Notes under the pieces: model-generated | Database searches by the model: none | The model's input: only the letters and a program-made list of their open reading frames with translations | What the model was told of the DNA's origin: nothing | Shown: piece by piece, positions 1 through 8,704 of the stretch | How the letters are laid out: the number at the start of each line of letters is the position of its first letter | How positions within the stretch are numbered: the first letter of the stretch is position 1 | Made by a program: the position numbers and the translations under genes | DNA from: Flavobacteriaceae bacterium | GTDB lineage: Bacteria; Bacteroidota; Bacteroidia; Flavobacteriales; Flavobacteriaceae | Length of the DNA: 64,000 nt | NCBI GenBank assembly: GCA_013214065.1 | Contig: JABSPK010000002.1 | Coordinates: 434,001 to 498,000 of the forward strand | Direction of reading: 5' to 3'

Positions 1-4
1 GTAC

Positions 5-490
5 TTATTGGTAAATCAAAGGTTTCTTTTCTTTGATCCCGTCGATTTTGACATAGACCAGTTTTCCACCATCCAAATAACTGACCACGCATTCGGTGGG
101 TTCCAATTCGAAGGGGAATTTCCCTTTTAACTTGGGCGGCTGGTTGCCGACTTCCTTGTTGCCATCGGAGTGCATGACCATGTCTGCCTTTTCCTCGCTT
201 ACGTCCATGAAGTTGGCTTTGGCCATCCAGACCCCATCCTTCGAAGCGAAAGTGACCGGTGCGACCTTACCCCGAAAATAGGCTTCCTGCATTTTGAGAT
301 TATCGAGGTTATCACCCATGACCGGAATCTCGAGCAACATTCCCGAACCTGTTTCGGCACGGCCTCCCTTCCAAGACTGGCAGCTGGCTTCACCCAACTC
401 GAACGGAGGATTGTCGACCAGTTTCTTTTGGGAAGAACAACTGGATAGTGAAAAAGCGATAACGATCATGGCAAACGTAAAGAGTTTCAT
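5..490 (-). CDS. putative lipoprotein, function unknown
   Basis: A 161-residue exported protein that I do not recognise. It begins with a short basic n-region and a hydrophobic core, then a lipobox (L-S-S-C, lipidated Cys about residue 18), so it is probably a lipoprotein. The mature part is acidic and has two further Cys residues, one about 20 residues after the lipobox and one near the C-terminus. I chose the ATG at 490 because the longer reading frame begins with TTG at 499 and would put three extra residues before the basic n-region. The next gene on this strand, the four-helix membrane protein ending at 542, is about 50 nt upstream, so the two could share a transcript. No catalytic motif is visible. 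Confidence 0.7.
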   Translation of the reverse strand: MKLFTFAMIVIAFSLSSCSSQKKLVDNPPFELGEASCQSWKGGRAETGSGMLLEIPVMGDNLDNLKMQEAYFRGKVAPVTFASKDGVWMAKANFMDVSEEKADMVMHSDGNKEVGNQPPKLKGKFPFELEPTECVVSYLDGGKLVYVKIDGIKEKKPLIYQ

Positions 491-541
491 AGATTCCAAT
501 TTAAGTGTCTTAAAGATATGAAACCAAATTTAGTGCCACGA

Positions 542-1096
542 TTATCGAAGGGACTTTAATTCAAACAGTTCGCGCTGTGTCTGCCTGTAGATGATGACCG
601 CCAATACGATCAGGGATAGTGCCCCCGAACAGACCAAATACAGGAAAAAACCGGTCGAAAATACCACTTTGAAGGTCGGTAGCAATAACACGAATCCCAC
701 ACAATACAAGAGGTATAGGATCGGGGTAATGATCGTATGCAACCTTTTGCGACGTTGATAGTACCCCAACAAAGCCGACGCGAATGTTTGTGCGTTGACC
801 GTGGGATCCAATGTCGCCAGTTGTCTTTTATCCATGACCTCGATGATGATCCTGATGACCAGTACGGAGGCCATCAATATGAGGCCAAAGTTCAATAGGG
901 TCTTCCCGAACCGTAGCGCATACATCAGATACCCCAAAAGCACCAGAACAGTGATGGTCATGACCCAATTTCCTATTTTTTGGCCCCGTTTGATTTGGGA
1001 TAGCTTTTGTTGGATTTGTAGGATATCGTTCGCCGTGTTCGTAGGCGCACCGGATTCCTTTCTCCAGCTTGCCTTTATTTCTTCATAATTTTCCAT
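542..1096 (-). CDS. four-helix membrane protein downstream of ECF sigma factor (possible anti-sigma)
   Basis: A 184-residue protein with a polar N-terminal segment of about 40 residues, then four predicted membrane helices (about 43-61, 66-87, 121-140 and 147-169) and a short polar tail. The ATG at 1096 overlaps the end of the sigma-factor gene by 14 nt, so translation is probably coupled; the longer frame starts with GTG at 1105. Being directly downstream of and overlapping an ECF sigma gene is the usual place for an anti-sigma factor, and the cytosolic N-terminal stretch could bind the sigma factor. I see no zinc-binding anti-sigma motif (HxxxCxxC). The anti-sigma role is inferred from position only; a membrane protein of unrelated function is equally possible. 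Confidence 0.75.
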   Translation of the reverse strand: MENYEEIKASWRKESGAPTNTANDILQIQQKLSQIKRGQKIGNWVMTITVLVLLGYLMYALRFGKTLLNFGLILMASVLVIRIIIEVMDKRQLATLDPTVNAQTFASALLGYYQRRKRLHTIITPILYLLYCVGFVLLLPTFKVVFSTGFFLYLVCSGALSLIVLAVIIYRQTQRELFELKSLR

Positions 1097-1568
1097 GGTG
1101 TACACAATGGGATAAGGTTTTTTTTATTCTATGGATGCGTACCCTGACGGCTTCATGGGTCGTTCCCATAATGGCCGCGATTTCCTTTTGGGGTACGTCT
1201 TCGAGATCCAATAATATCATGGTTTTCTCGTCTTTCTTCAGTCGATCGATACAACGATGGAGTTTTTTATAGCGGTCTTCTTCCCGTTGTGTATCTGAAG
1301 GTGTTTCCGCATCCTCCAACACCTGCTCCGGCAAGGAGACGTATTTTGATTTTCGCAATTCCATCAAACAGGTATTGACCGCTATACGATACAACCAGGT
1401 GGTGATCTTCGCTTCGTTCCTAAATCCATCAAGATGGGTCAGTACCTTTAGAAACACTTCCTGGGTCAAGTCTTCTGCCAGAGCCGCGTTGCCTTTGACA
1501 TAACCGAGACAGACCCGATAAATGGCCTCGCGGTGTTCCCCATAGATGGTTTCGAAGTTGGTCTTCAT
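1083..1568 (-). CDS. ECF-family RNA polymerase sigma factor
   Basis: A 161-residue sigma-70 family protein with the two domains of an extracytoplasmic-function sigma factor. Region 2 is at about residues 10-75, with the conserved A-E-D-L-T-Q-E-V-F segment at 31-39 and the aromatic W-L-Y-R-I-A segment for -10 recognition. Region 4 is at about 105-155, with a helix-turn-helix around V-P-Q-K-E-I-A..H-E-A-V-R. The linker between them is acidic. The start is set at the ATG at 1568, just before the region-2 helix; a longer frame begins at 1610 inside the hydrolase gene and adds no domain. The gene starts 5 nt after the alpha/beta hydrolase stop and overlaps the four-helix membrane protein. This suggests a hydrolase, sigma, membrane-protein transcription unit. 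Its regulon cannot be told from the sequence. Confidence 0.93.
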   Translation of the reverse strand: MKTNFETIYGEHREAIYRVCLGYVKGNAALAEDLTQEVFLKVLTHLDGFRNEAKITTWLYRIAVNTCLMELRKSKYVSLPEQVLEDAETPSDTQREEDRYKKLHRCIDRLKKDEKTMILLDLEDVPQKEIAAIMGTTHEAVRVRIHRIKKTLSHCVHHGKL

Positions 1569-1573
1569 CGGTA

Positions 1574-2419
1574 TTATTCCAAAAAGCCGTTGATCTGTTC
1601 GAGCATCCAATCGGGAGCGTCGTACATGATGAAATGGGCCGATCCTTCGGCAATCCTGAGATCGTAGGCTTCAGCTTGTTCAAATTGTTTCGTATACGTG
1701 GCCGTAGCCATTTCCTTCCCATAAGGATGGGCCGCCCCCAAGACCAGGATTTCAGCCCCGATCTTGGCAAGATCGTCCCTCAAATCGACCTTTAGCAAAT
1801 CGGTATACCCGTATACATACGTTTTCCGATCTGCTTTCTCGATCCATTCTTGGATTTTGGGTCGCTGTGTTTCATTTAAGGTCATGCCCGTAGCGAATTG
1901 TTTGGCCATTGCCGAAAAATCGGCATCGGAGAGCTGTAGTAGCTGTTGGTTGTACGGATTGTCATAGACCATATGCTCGCTGTTGTAGTTGGGAATCATC
2001 AAGGCCCCAGTAGCAGGCAGGCCGTCAACAATGATCAATTTTTTAAGATCCCCATGACCTTCACTGGCCAACCATAGCGCCAAGGTGCCCCCTAAGCTAT
2101 GCCCGATGGCCGTAGCACCGTTCAAACCGTGGTCTTCGATATAACGTGCCACACCTTCCTTGATCTGCGGAAACCAAGGGGTTTCGATAGCCGGCACATC
2201 CCCAAAGCCTGCAAAGGTAAAGGTATGGCATTCGTGATTCTTCGAGAGTTCGGCTACCGTAGTGTCCCAGACTTCTTCGGTACAGGTGAACCCAGGAAAT
2301 AACAGGATCGGATTTCCTTCTCCGGTTACGGATACTTCAAATGGATACTCTTGTGCGCTTACCGATAGTAAAGATAAAGCGGCGAATAGAATGGTTGTCG
2401 TTCTTTTTAGCTGTTTCAT
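1574..2419 (-). CDS. exported alpha/beta hydrolase
   Basis: A 281-residue protein with an N-terminal Sec signal peptide (about residues 1-22, ending near S-A-Q) and an alpha/beta-hydrolase fold. The oxyanion strand carries L-F-P-G-F, the nucleophile elbow is G-H-S-L-G-G with Ser at about residue 108, and a Gly-Ser-Ala-His near the C-terminus supplies the likely catalytic His. It probably hydrolyses an ester, lactone or amide in the periplasm; the substrate is unknown. The ATG at 2419 was chosen because it starts the signal peptide; the open frame runs back to 2542 through the atpG terminator. It is the first gene of a unit that continues into the ECF sigma factor 5 nt downstream, which suggests it is co-expressed with the sigma factor. 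Confidence 0.88.
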   Translation of the reverse strand: MKQLKRTTTILFAALSLLSVSAQEYPFEVSVTGEGNPILLFPGFTCTEEVWDTTVAELSKNHECHTFTFAGFGDVPAIETPWFPQIKEGVARYIEDHGLNGATAIGHSLGGTLALWLASEGHGDLKKLIIVDGLPATGALMIPNYNSEHMVYDNPYNQQLLQLSDADFSAMAKQFATGMTLNETQRPKIQEWIEKADRKTYVYGYTDLLKVDLRDDLAKIGAEILVLGAAHPYGKEMATATYTKQFEQAEAYDLRIAEGSAHFIMYDAPDWMLEQINGFLE

Positions 2420-2494
2420 TTTTATTTGTTTTTCCCTTTTGATGCACGCTGTCGAAAATGTTACATCCTTTTCCCCAAAAAAAGGGTGAAAAAC

Positions 2495-2523
2495 AAAAAA
2501 GCCCCTGAAAACAGGGGCTTTAA
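2495..2523 (-). terminator. intrinsic terminator after atpG
   Basis: A stem of GCCCCTG (2501-2507) and CAGGGGC (2512-2518) with an AAAA loop. Flanking A/T pairs lengthen the stem, and on the minus strand it runs into a T-rich tract (complement of 2491-2500). It begins about 22 nt past the atpG stop codon and 75 nt before the hydrolase start, so it most likely ends the ATP synthase transcript. Confidence 0.88.
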
Positions 2524-2544
2524 GCAATTTGGCTCGAACCAATC

Positions 2545-3402
2545 TTAGTTGTTCAGTGCCTCGGCGCCTCCAACGATCTCAAGGATTTCGTTGGTGATCG
2601 CCGCCTGACGTGCCTTGTTATAGGTCAAGGTCAACTGATCTTTCAGTTCTGAAGCGTTATCGGTCGCTTTGTGCATCGCGGTCATACGCGCCCCGTGCTC
2701 ACTGGCAAACGAATCGCGGATCCCTTTGAACAATTGGGTCTTTAAAGACTTTGGGATCAATTGCTCGACGATTTCAGGCTTTGAAGGTTCGAAGATATAA
2801 TCGGCCGCTCCTGAGGCATCCCCTTCAACCGGAACGATTGGCAAGAATTGCTCGGTCATCACGATTTGGGTGGCCGCATTCTTGAATTTGTTGTATACCA
2901 ATTCGATCCTATCATATTCCCCTTCGGTGAACCGTTGCATCAAATCTTCGGCGATGACGGCCACATTATCAAAGGTCAGCTCATCAAACACCCCACTGTG
3001 GTTTGCCAATACATGGTGTTGTTTGACCAATTGGTCGTTCCCTTTTTTACCAATGGTAACGAAATCGACTTGTTTTCCTTCATAGGTATCGACCAAGGTG
3101 GCACATTGCTTCAATATGTTCGAATTGAAAGCACCGCACAACCCCCTGTTCGAGGTAATTGCCACTACGAGCACTTTGTTGACCTCCCGATTATCAGCAT
3201 ACTTGCTTCCTGCATCACCGTCTAAACTAGCGCTCAGGTTCTGCAAAAGTTCAGTCAATTTATCGGCATAGGGGCGCATGGCGGTAATGGCGTCTTGGGC
3301 CTTTTTCAGCTTGGCCGCCGATACCATTTTCATGGCGCTGGTGATCTGCATGGTCGATTTGACCGATGAAATCCTATTCCGTATTTCCTTTAAGTTAGCC
3401 AT
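2545..3402 (-). CDS. atpG: F1F0 ATP synthase subunit gamma
   Basis: The 285-residue central rotor shaft of the F1 sector. The N-terminal helix (A-N-L-K-E-I-R-N-R-I-S-S-V) and the C-terminal helix (N-K-A-R-Q-A-A-I-T-N-E-I-L-E-I-V-G-G-A-E-A-L) that form the coiled-coil axle are both recognisable, and the length is normal for the family. It is the last gene of the local atp operon (B-E-F-H-A-G). The intrinsic terminator lies just downstream, so atpD and atpC, which follow atpG in many bacteria, are absent here. As is common in Bacteroidota, they are presumably elsewhere on the chromosome. A perfect stem-loop lies 15-32 nt upstream of the start codon. Confidence 0.98.
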   Translation of the reverse strand: MANLKEIRNRISSVKSTMQITSAMKMVSAAKLKKAQDAITAMRPYADKLTELLQNLSASLDGDAGSKYADNREVNKVLVVAITSNRGLCGAFNSNILKQCATLVDTYEGKQVDFVTIGKKGNDQLVKQHHVLANHSGVFDELTFDNVAVIAEDLMQRFTEGEYDRIELVYNKFKNAATQIVMTEQFLPIVPVEGDASGAADYIFEPSKPEIVEQLIPKSLKTQLFKGIRDSFASEHGARMTAMHKATDNASELKDQLTLTYNKARQAAITNEILEIVGGAEALNN

Positions 3403-3416
3403 ACTACTATTTCTTC

Positions 3417-3434
3417 TACCGACCGGGGTCGGTA
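3417..3434 (-). other. stem-loop in the atpA-atpG intercistronic gap
   Basis: A perfect inverted repeat, TACCGAC (3417-3423) and GTCGGTA (3428-3434), with a four-base loop. It lies in the 89-nt gap between atpA and atpG and ends 15 nt before the atpG ATG. There is no T-tract, so it is not an intrinsic terminator. It could affect mRNA processing or atpG translation initiation; the role is inferred. Confidence 0.55.
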
Positions 3435-3491
3435 CTACTGCCTACTGTTATGGTCGCACAGGGAACCGTTATCGGCCCCTTATGAAACCGT

Positions 3492-5072
<1,581 letters not shown>

Positions 5073-5074
5073 GG

Positions 5075-5614
5075 TTATAGACTATTTGTAAATTCTCGTT
5101 TTAATCCGTTTAATTTGTTTGCCACACTGGCATCGTATTGTAAATCACCCACACGAAGGACGAAACCGCCGATGATGCTTTCATCGACCTTGTTCTCAAT
5201 GGTGACCTTGTTGCCGGTCAGTTTAGTGACCTGGGCCAAAATTTTCTTTTCAAGAGCTGGCGTCAACGGAACGGCCGAAGTGACATAAGCCACTTCTTCC
5301 CCTTTCATTTTTTCGTATTGGATAATGTACTTCAAGGCGACCTCGTGCAACAACTCGATACGTTTGTTATCGGTCAAAGTGCCGATCAGACCTTGGGTAA
5401 TATCGTTACTGCCCTTGAAGACCTCCAAAAGGGTTGCTTTTTTTACCGACCCTTTAACGACCGGACTTGCCAATACCTGGCTGAGTTCGGTATGTTCTTT
5501 CAAAACGGCAGCGATGTCGCGCATGTCTTTTTCGACCTTGTCGGCAGCTTTCTTGGAAACTGCGAAATCCAATGTCGCTTTGGCGTATCGTATGGCGGCC
5601 CTACTCTCGTTCAT
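5075..5614 (-). CDS. atpH: F1F0 ATP synthase subunit delta
   Basis: The 179-residue OSCP/delta subunit linking the b-subunit stator stalk to the top of F1. The N-terminal helical bundle starts with [15 protein letters not shown], typical of the family, and the C-terminal domain holds the [11 protein letters not shown] segment that marks delta/OSCP proteins. It starts 3 nt after the atpF stop and ends 2 nt before atpA, in the usual b-delta-alpha order. Confidence 0.97.
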   Translation of the reverse strand: MNESRAAIRYAKATLDFAVSKKAADKVEKDMRDIAAVLKEHTELSQVLASPVVKGSVKKATLLEVFKGSNDITQGLIGTLTDNKRIELLHEVALKYIIQYEKMKGEEVAYVTSAVPLTPALEKKILAQVTKLTGNKVTIENKVDESIIGGFVLRVGDLQYDASVANKLNGLKREFTNSL

Positions 5615-5617
5615 CGC

Positions 5618-6118
5618 TTAGTTCAATTTGATGTCGCCCAACATTCCTTCGACCAACTTCAGTTGCTTCTTTTTGTCGGACAATTCTTCTTTGATCACTT
5701 TTTCAGCGATATCTACGGACAGGTTCGCGACCTGCGCTTTGATATCGGCAACGGCCGCTTTCTTTTCGCTTTCGATAGCAGCTTGGGCTTGTTTCAACAT
5801 TTTATCGCCTTCGACCTGAGCTTGCTCTTTGGCGTCTGAAATCATCTTCTCTTTGATTTCACGGGCTTCCTTCATCATGCTTTCACGCTCGGCACGGGCT
5901 TCCTTCAACAAACGCTCGCTGTCGGCGGTAACGTTCTGCATTTCCTTTTTGGCATCTTCGGCCGCATCCAAAGCGTTCTTGATCCCTTCTTCACGGTCGT
6001 TTACCGCTTTCAAAATCGGTTTCCATGCGAATTTCCAAAGCAAGAAAAGCAACAACCCGAACAATAAGGTCTGCCAAAAAAACAATCCTAGTGAAAACTC
6101 ATCCAACAACTTTTCCAT
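5618..6118 (-). CDS. atpF: F1F0 ATP synthase subunit b
   Basis: The 166-residue stator b subunit. A single N-terminal membrane helix (about residues 9-28) is followed by a long, highly charged Ala/Glu/Lys helix (about 35-150) that forms the dimeric stalk. There is one b gene here and no b-prime homologue, so the stalk should be a homodimer. It lies downstream of atpE, separated by an 83-nt gap containing a strong stem-loop. Confidence 0.97.
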   Translation of the reverse strand: MEKLLDEFSLGLFFWQTLLFGLLLFLLWKFAWKPILKAVNDREEGIKNALDAAEDAKKEMQNVTADSERLLKEARAERESMMKEAREIKEKMISDAKEQAQVEGDKMLKQAQAAIESEKKAAVADIKAQVANLSVDIAEKVIKEELSDKKKQLKLVEGMLGDIKLN

Positions 6119-6150
6119 AATCTAAAATTTTGTGTAATCCCTTTTTAAAC

Positions 6151-6190
6151 AAGGCAAGGGCTGCAACCAACCGTTGCAGCCTTTTGCCTT
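6151..6190 (-). other. strong intercistronic stem-loop between atpE and atpF
   Basis: A long hairpin with two stacked stems: AAGGCAA (6151-6157) with TTGCCTT (6184-6190), and GGCTGCAA (6159-6166) with TTGCAGCC (6174-6181), separated by a 1x2 internal loop and closed by a 7-nt loop. It begins about 12 nt beyond the atpE stop. No T-tract follows on the minus strand, so read-through into atpF is expected. A 3'-end hairpin here could stabilise atpB-atpE mRNA, which would suit the higher copy number needed for subunit c. That role is inferred. Confidence 0.7.
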
Positions 6191-6201
6191 AGATGGAATG
6201 A

Positions 6202-6393
6202 TTATACCGCGAACAACGCAGCAAAACCAATACCTTCAATCAACGCCGCTGCAATCAACATCGCTGTTTGAATCTTTCCGTAAGCTTCTGGCTGACGGGC
6301 AATGGCCTCCATGGCAGAACCACCGATCCTACCGATACCAAGACCAACACCGATGACAACCAAACCTGCACCTACCATAATTGGAATTTCCAT
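6202..6393 (-). CDS. atpE: F1F0 ATP synthase subunit c
   Basis: The 63-residue proteolipid of the rotor ring: two hydrophobic helices joined by the polar R-Q-P-E loop (residues 33-36). The ion-binding carboxylate is Glu53 in the second helix (A-A-L-I-E-G-I-G). The glycine-rich first helix (G-V-G-L-G-I-G-R-I-G-G) is typical. The residue after Glu53 is Gly rather than the Ser/Thr seen in well-studied Na+-binding c rings, so I expect a proton-coupled enzyme; this is an inference from a partial motif. The strong hairpin immediately downstream may raise its transcript level over the stator genes. Confidence 0.98.
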   Translation of the reverse strand: MEIPIMVGAGLVVIGVGLGIGRIGGSAMEAIARQPEAYGKIQTAMLIAAALIEGIGFAALFAV

Positions 6394-6435
6394 ATCTATC
6401 TAGTTTAAAAATTAAATATTCAACGTTTACTTTTC

Positions 6436-7560
6436 CTAATGTGCCGCTTCCACCTCATGATCATGTTCATGCTCTTCAGACGCAAAGCCGAAATACAAGG
6501 CGCTCAACATGGTGAAAATATAGGCCTGCAACAAAGCCACCAATACTTCGATCAATGAAATGGCGAATGCCAGACCGAAAGATAAGGGGCTTCCCAGCCA
6601 ACTCTTAAATATGAACATCAATCCGATCAGGCTCATCAATACGATATGCCCGGCCTGCATGTTCGCATACAGACGGATCAAGAGCGAAAACGGTTTGATG
6701 ATCAAGCCCAACAACTCGATGGGGACCAAAATGATGTATAAAAATATTTTTCCGTACCAGGGCAATGAATTGCCAAGCGGGTCGAATTGGTGCATCCAAT
6801 AGTCTTTGGTTCCGGTGACATTGGTGATCACGAAAGTCATCAAGGCCAAAGAAACCGTAATGGCGATGTTACCCGTGACATTGATGCCCAGCGGGGTCAG
6901 CCCGAAGATGTTCAAGAACCAAATGAAAAAGAAAATGGTCAGCAAGAAGGGCATGTATTTGCCGTAACGCTTCTCACCGATATTGGGTCTGGCGATGTCA
7001 TCACGGATGTACAGTACGATCGGCTCAAAGAACCGCCCAGCACCGGTCGGAATACCATTGTTCTTGGCATATGATCTGGCCAAGCTCGTAAACAACCACA
7101 ACATCAACAAGCCGGTGACGATGATCATGACCACGTTCTTGGTAATCGAAAAATCCAACGGTTTGACGTTGGTCGCGTGGTGGTCTTCGTCATAGGTGAT
7201 CGTGCCTTGGGCATCGGTCTTATAAATCTTACTGTGATACAGCTTGTAATGGTTGCCATCAACCTCGGCCAAGGTCTCGCCGTGGTGGAATTTAGAGGAG
7301 GAGAACACTTTCAATCCATCGTCCCACAAAATTACCGGCAACGGAAAGCCGACGTAATGATGTTCGCCATTGTCCTTGGTGTAGGAAAACAATGAAAAAT
7401 CATGTGAATCTTGAAGGTGGTGGGCAATGTACTCCTTGATTTCGGTCTTGAGGTCTTTGCCGTCTCCTTCGGCTTCCCCACTCTTTTCCGATGCAAAGGT
7501 GAATTGTCCTAAAATTAGTACAAGTCCTAGGAGAATTCCCTTCAATTTCGCTTTTTGCAT
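6436..7560 (-). CDS. atpB: F1F0 ATP synthase subunit a
   Basis: The membrane subunit a, forming the proton half-channels against the c ring. The 374 residues are longer than in proteobacteria because of a Bacteroidota-type N-terminal extension: a signal-peptide-like helix (about residues 1-22) and a roughly 130-residue soluble segment before the usual helices. The essential Arg is in R-L-Y-A-N-M-Q-A-G-H, around residue 296. The tail is His/Glu-rich. I chose the ATG at 7560 because it opens directly on the N-terminal hydrophobic segment; an in-frame upstream start at 7596 adds 12 residues. It starts about 105 nt after the DUF6168 stop. Confidence 0.97.
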   Translation of the reverse strand: MQKAKLKGILLGLVLILGQFTFASEKSGEAEGDGKDLKTEIKEYIAHHLQDSHDFSLFSYTKDNGEHHYVGFPLPVILWDDGLKVFSSSKFHHGETLAEVDGNHYKLYHSKIYKTDAQGTITYDEDHHATNVKPLDFSITKNVVMIIVTGLLMLWLFTSLARSYAKNNGIPTGAGRFFEPIVLYIRDDIARPNIGEKRYGKYMPFLLTIFFFIWFLNIFGLTPLGINVTGNIAITVSLALMTFVITNVTGTKDYWMHQFDPLGNSLPWYGKIFLYIILVPIELLGLIIKPFSLLIRLYANMQAGHIVLMSLIGLMFIFKSWLGSPLSFGLAFAISLIEVLVALLQAYIFTMLSALYFGFASEEHEHDHEVEAAH

Positions 7561-7664
7561 TATGCTCAAAATAACGGTCTCTAAAAATCGGTGCAAATGT
7601 AACTCTTTCTTGCAAAAAGAAAAAAGCTTTAGCCGTTTATTTTCAGCGGTTTTTGAGCTGATAC

Positions 7665-8072
7665 TCAGTCTTCGGAATTCTCCAAATCCTGGAGCATTTT
7701 GGATGTAAAATAAGTCTCTAGAACAAGGCTCACCGCATAGGGGATGAAAAAGGCCGCGAACTCGCTCCGTTGCATCACTCCATCGGCTTTGTAAACAGGA
7801 TAGAATATCAAAAAGAAGAGGGCGAATTTCAAGAAACTGCCGGCCATGAACAAAAAGCCGATCTGGTTTTTAAGCTTGAGGCGAAACCGATACAGCGCCG
7901 CATAGATGACCACAGCAAGCATAAAGTTGACCCCATACGACCGAACGATCAGATCATCGAACATCGGATGCTCCAAACTACGAAGTGCCAACACATGGAT
8001 CGCGAAGACCGCCCCAAGGGCAATGGCCAGGAGCATAAGAAAACGGAACGGACTATGACGAAAGGACTTCAA
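7665..8072 (-). CDS. DUF6168-like membrane protein of the atp cluster
   Basis: A small protein with about four hydrophobic helices. I associate it with the DUF6168 family found between atpZ/atpI-like genes and atpB in Flavobacteria (from memory). The frame is open to 8108, but the first codons there are TTG and overlap the AtpZ-like gene by 40 nt. A TTG at 8072 overlaps the upstream stop as TTGA and gives a basic K-S-F-R-H start before the first helix, so I prefer it (135 residues). The next ATG is at 8036. Its position suggests a role in F0 assembly, similar to AtpI, but nothing in the sequence proves this. Confidence 0.8.
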   Translation of the reverse strand: MKSFRHSPFRFLMLLAIALGAVFAIHVLALRSLEHPMFDDLIVRSYGVNFMLAVVIYAALYRFRLKLKNQIGFLFMAGSFLKFALFFLIFYPVYKADGVMQRSEFAAFFIPYAVSLVLETYFTSKMLQDLENSED

Positions 8073-8296
8073 TATTTGATGCGTTTCAGCTGTTGTAAAA
8101 CGACCCAAATGGAAATAGCCACACCGAGAAGTGTGGCCACAACGGTAAAAATCCGTTTTTCAGTTTGATAATGGGTATCCAACCAGTTGCCCCCTTTCAC
8201 GGCCAAAAAGATGATCGCCCCCATTTCAAAGGCGATACCCGACAACATGGCCGCGTTGCGAAAGTTGTTCTTCTTAGGAGACTTTTGCTGGTTCAT
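8069..8296 (-). CDS. AtpZ/AtpI family protein
   Basis: A 75-residue protein with a basic N-terminus and two membrane helices separated by a short polar loop (G-N-W-L-D-T-H-Y), the layout of the AtpZ/AtpI family that precedes F0 genes. Members have been linked to c-ring assembly or ion supply to the synthase. The ATG at 8296 lies inside the 3' end of the bactofilin gene (23-nt overlap), so its translation is probably coupled to bactofilin. The longer frame to 8365 lies entirely within bactofilin and adds no hydrophobic segment. It overlaps the DUF6168-like gene downstream by four bases. Confidence 0.88.
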   Translation of the reverse strand: MNQQKSPKKNNFRNAAMLSGIAFEMGAIIFLAVKGGNWLDTHYQTEKRIFTVVATLLGVAISIWVVLQQLKRIKY

Positions 8297-8699
8297 TCGA
8301 TTTTGTCGGCTGCAACTTATGGGTCGGCGCACTGCTGGCGTTTTTGCCCATACTACAGGCTGCATTGAAGGTGGCCCCTGGTTCTACTGCCAATTTCGCA
8401 ACGTTAACGGTGCCTTCGATTTGGGCAGAGCTTTTCAAGGACAACAATTCGGATACGAACAGTTCACCATTGAAGTTACCTTCGATATCGGCGTTTACGC
8501 ATTCGACCTTCCCTTTGATCAGGCCGCCTTTTCCGATAACGACCTTACCTGAGGTCTTTACGTTTCCTTCCAGTTTTCCATCAATCCTAAAATCGGCCTC
8601 TGAGGTGATGTCCCCTTTGATGATGGTGTTCTTTTCAATTCGATTGGGCTGTCCGCCGAAGTTCTCCATAGGTCTAGGTTTTTTGTTGTCTGAAAACAT
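8274..8699 (-). CDS. bactofilin (polymer-forming cytoskeletal protein)
   Basis: A 141-residue protein with the bactofilin (DUF583) core: a right-handed beta-helix built from short repeats such as I-I-K-G-D-I, F-R-I-D-G-K-L-E-G-N-V and V-V-I-G-K-G-G-L-I-K-G-K-V (about residues 27-115). The N-terminal tail is short and disordered-looking, and the C-terminal tail is Ser/Lys/Pro-rich. Bactofilins polymerise without nucleotide and often position cell-wall or surface machinery. I chose the ATG at 8699, 5 nt after the PorW/SprE stop; a GTG at 8708 would overlap that stop. The gene is flanked by a T9SS lipoprotein and ATP synthase genes, with overlaps that imply one mRNA. Confidence 0.92.
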   Translation of the reverse strand: MFSDNKKPRPMENFGGQPNRIEKNTIIKGDITSEADFRIDGKLEGNVKTSGKVVIGKGGLIKGKVECVNADIEGNFNGELFVSELLSLKSSAQIEGTVNVAKLAVEPGATFNAACSMGKNASSAPTHKLQPTKSNEPAKVS

Positions 8700-8704
8700 T
8701 GTGT

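Noticed and set aside
8300-8365. Longer start for the AtpZ-like gene
   Set aside because: The added codons lie wholly inside bactofilin and have no family resemblance.
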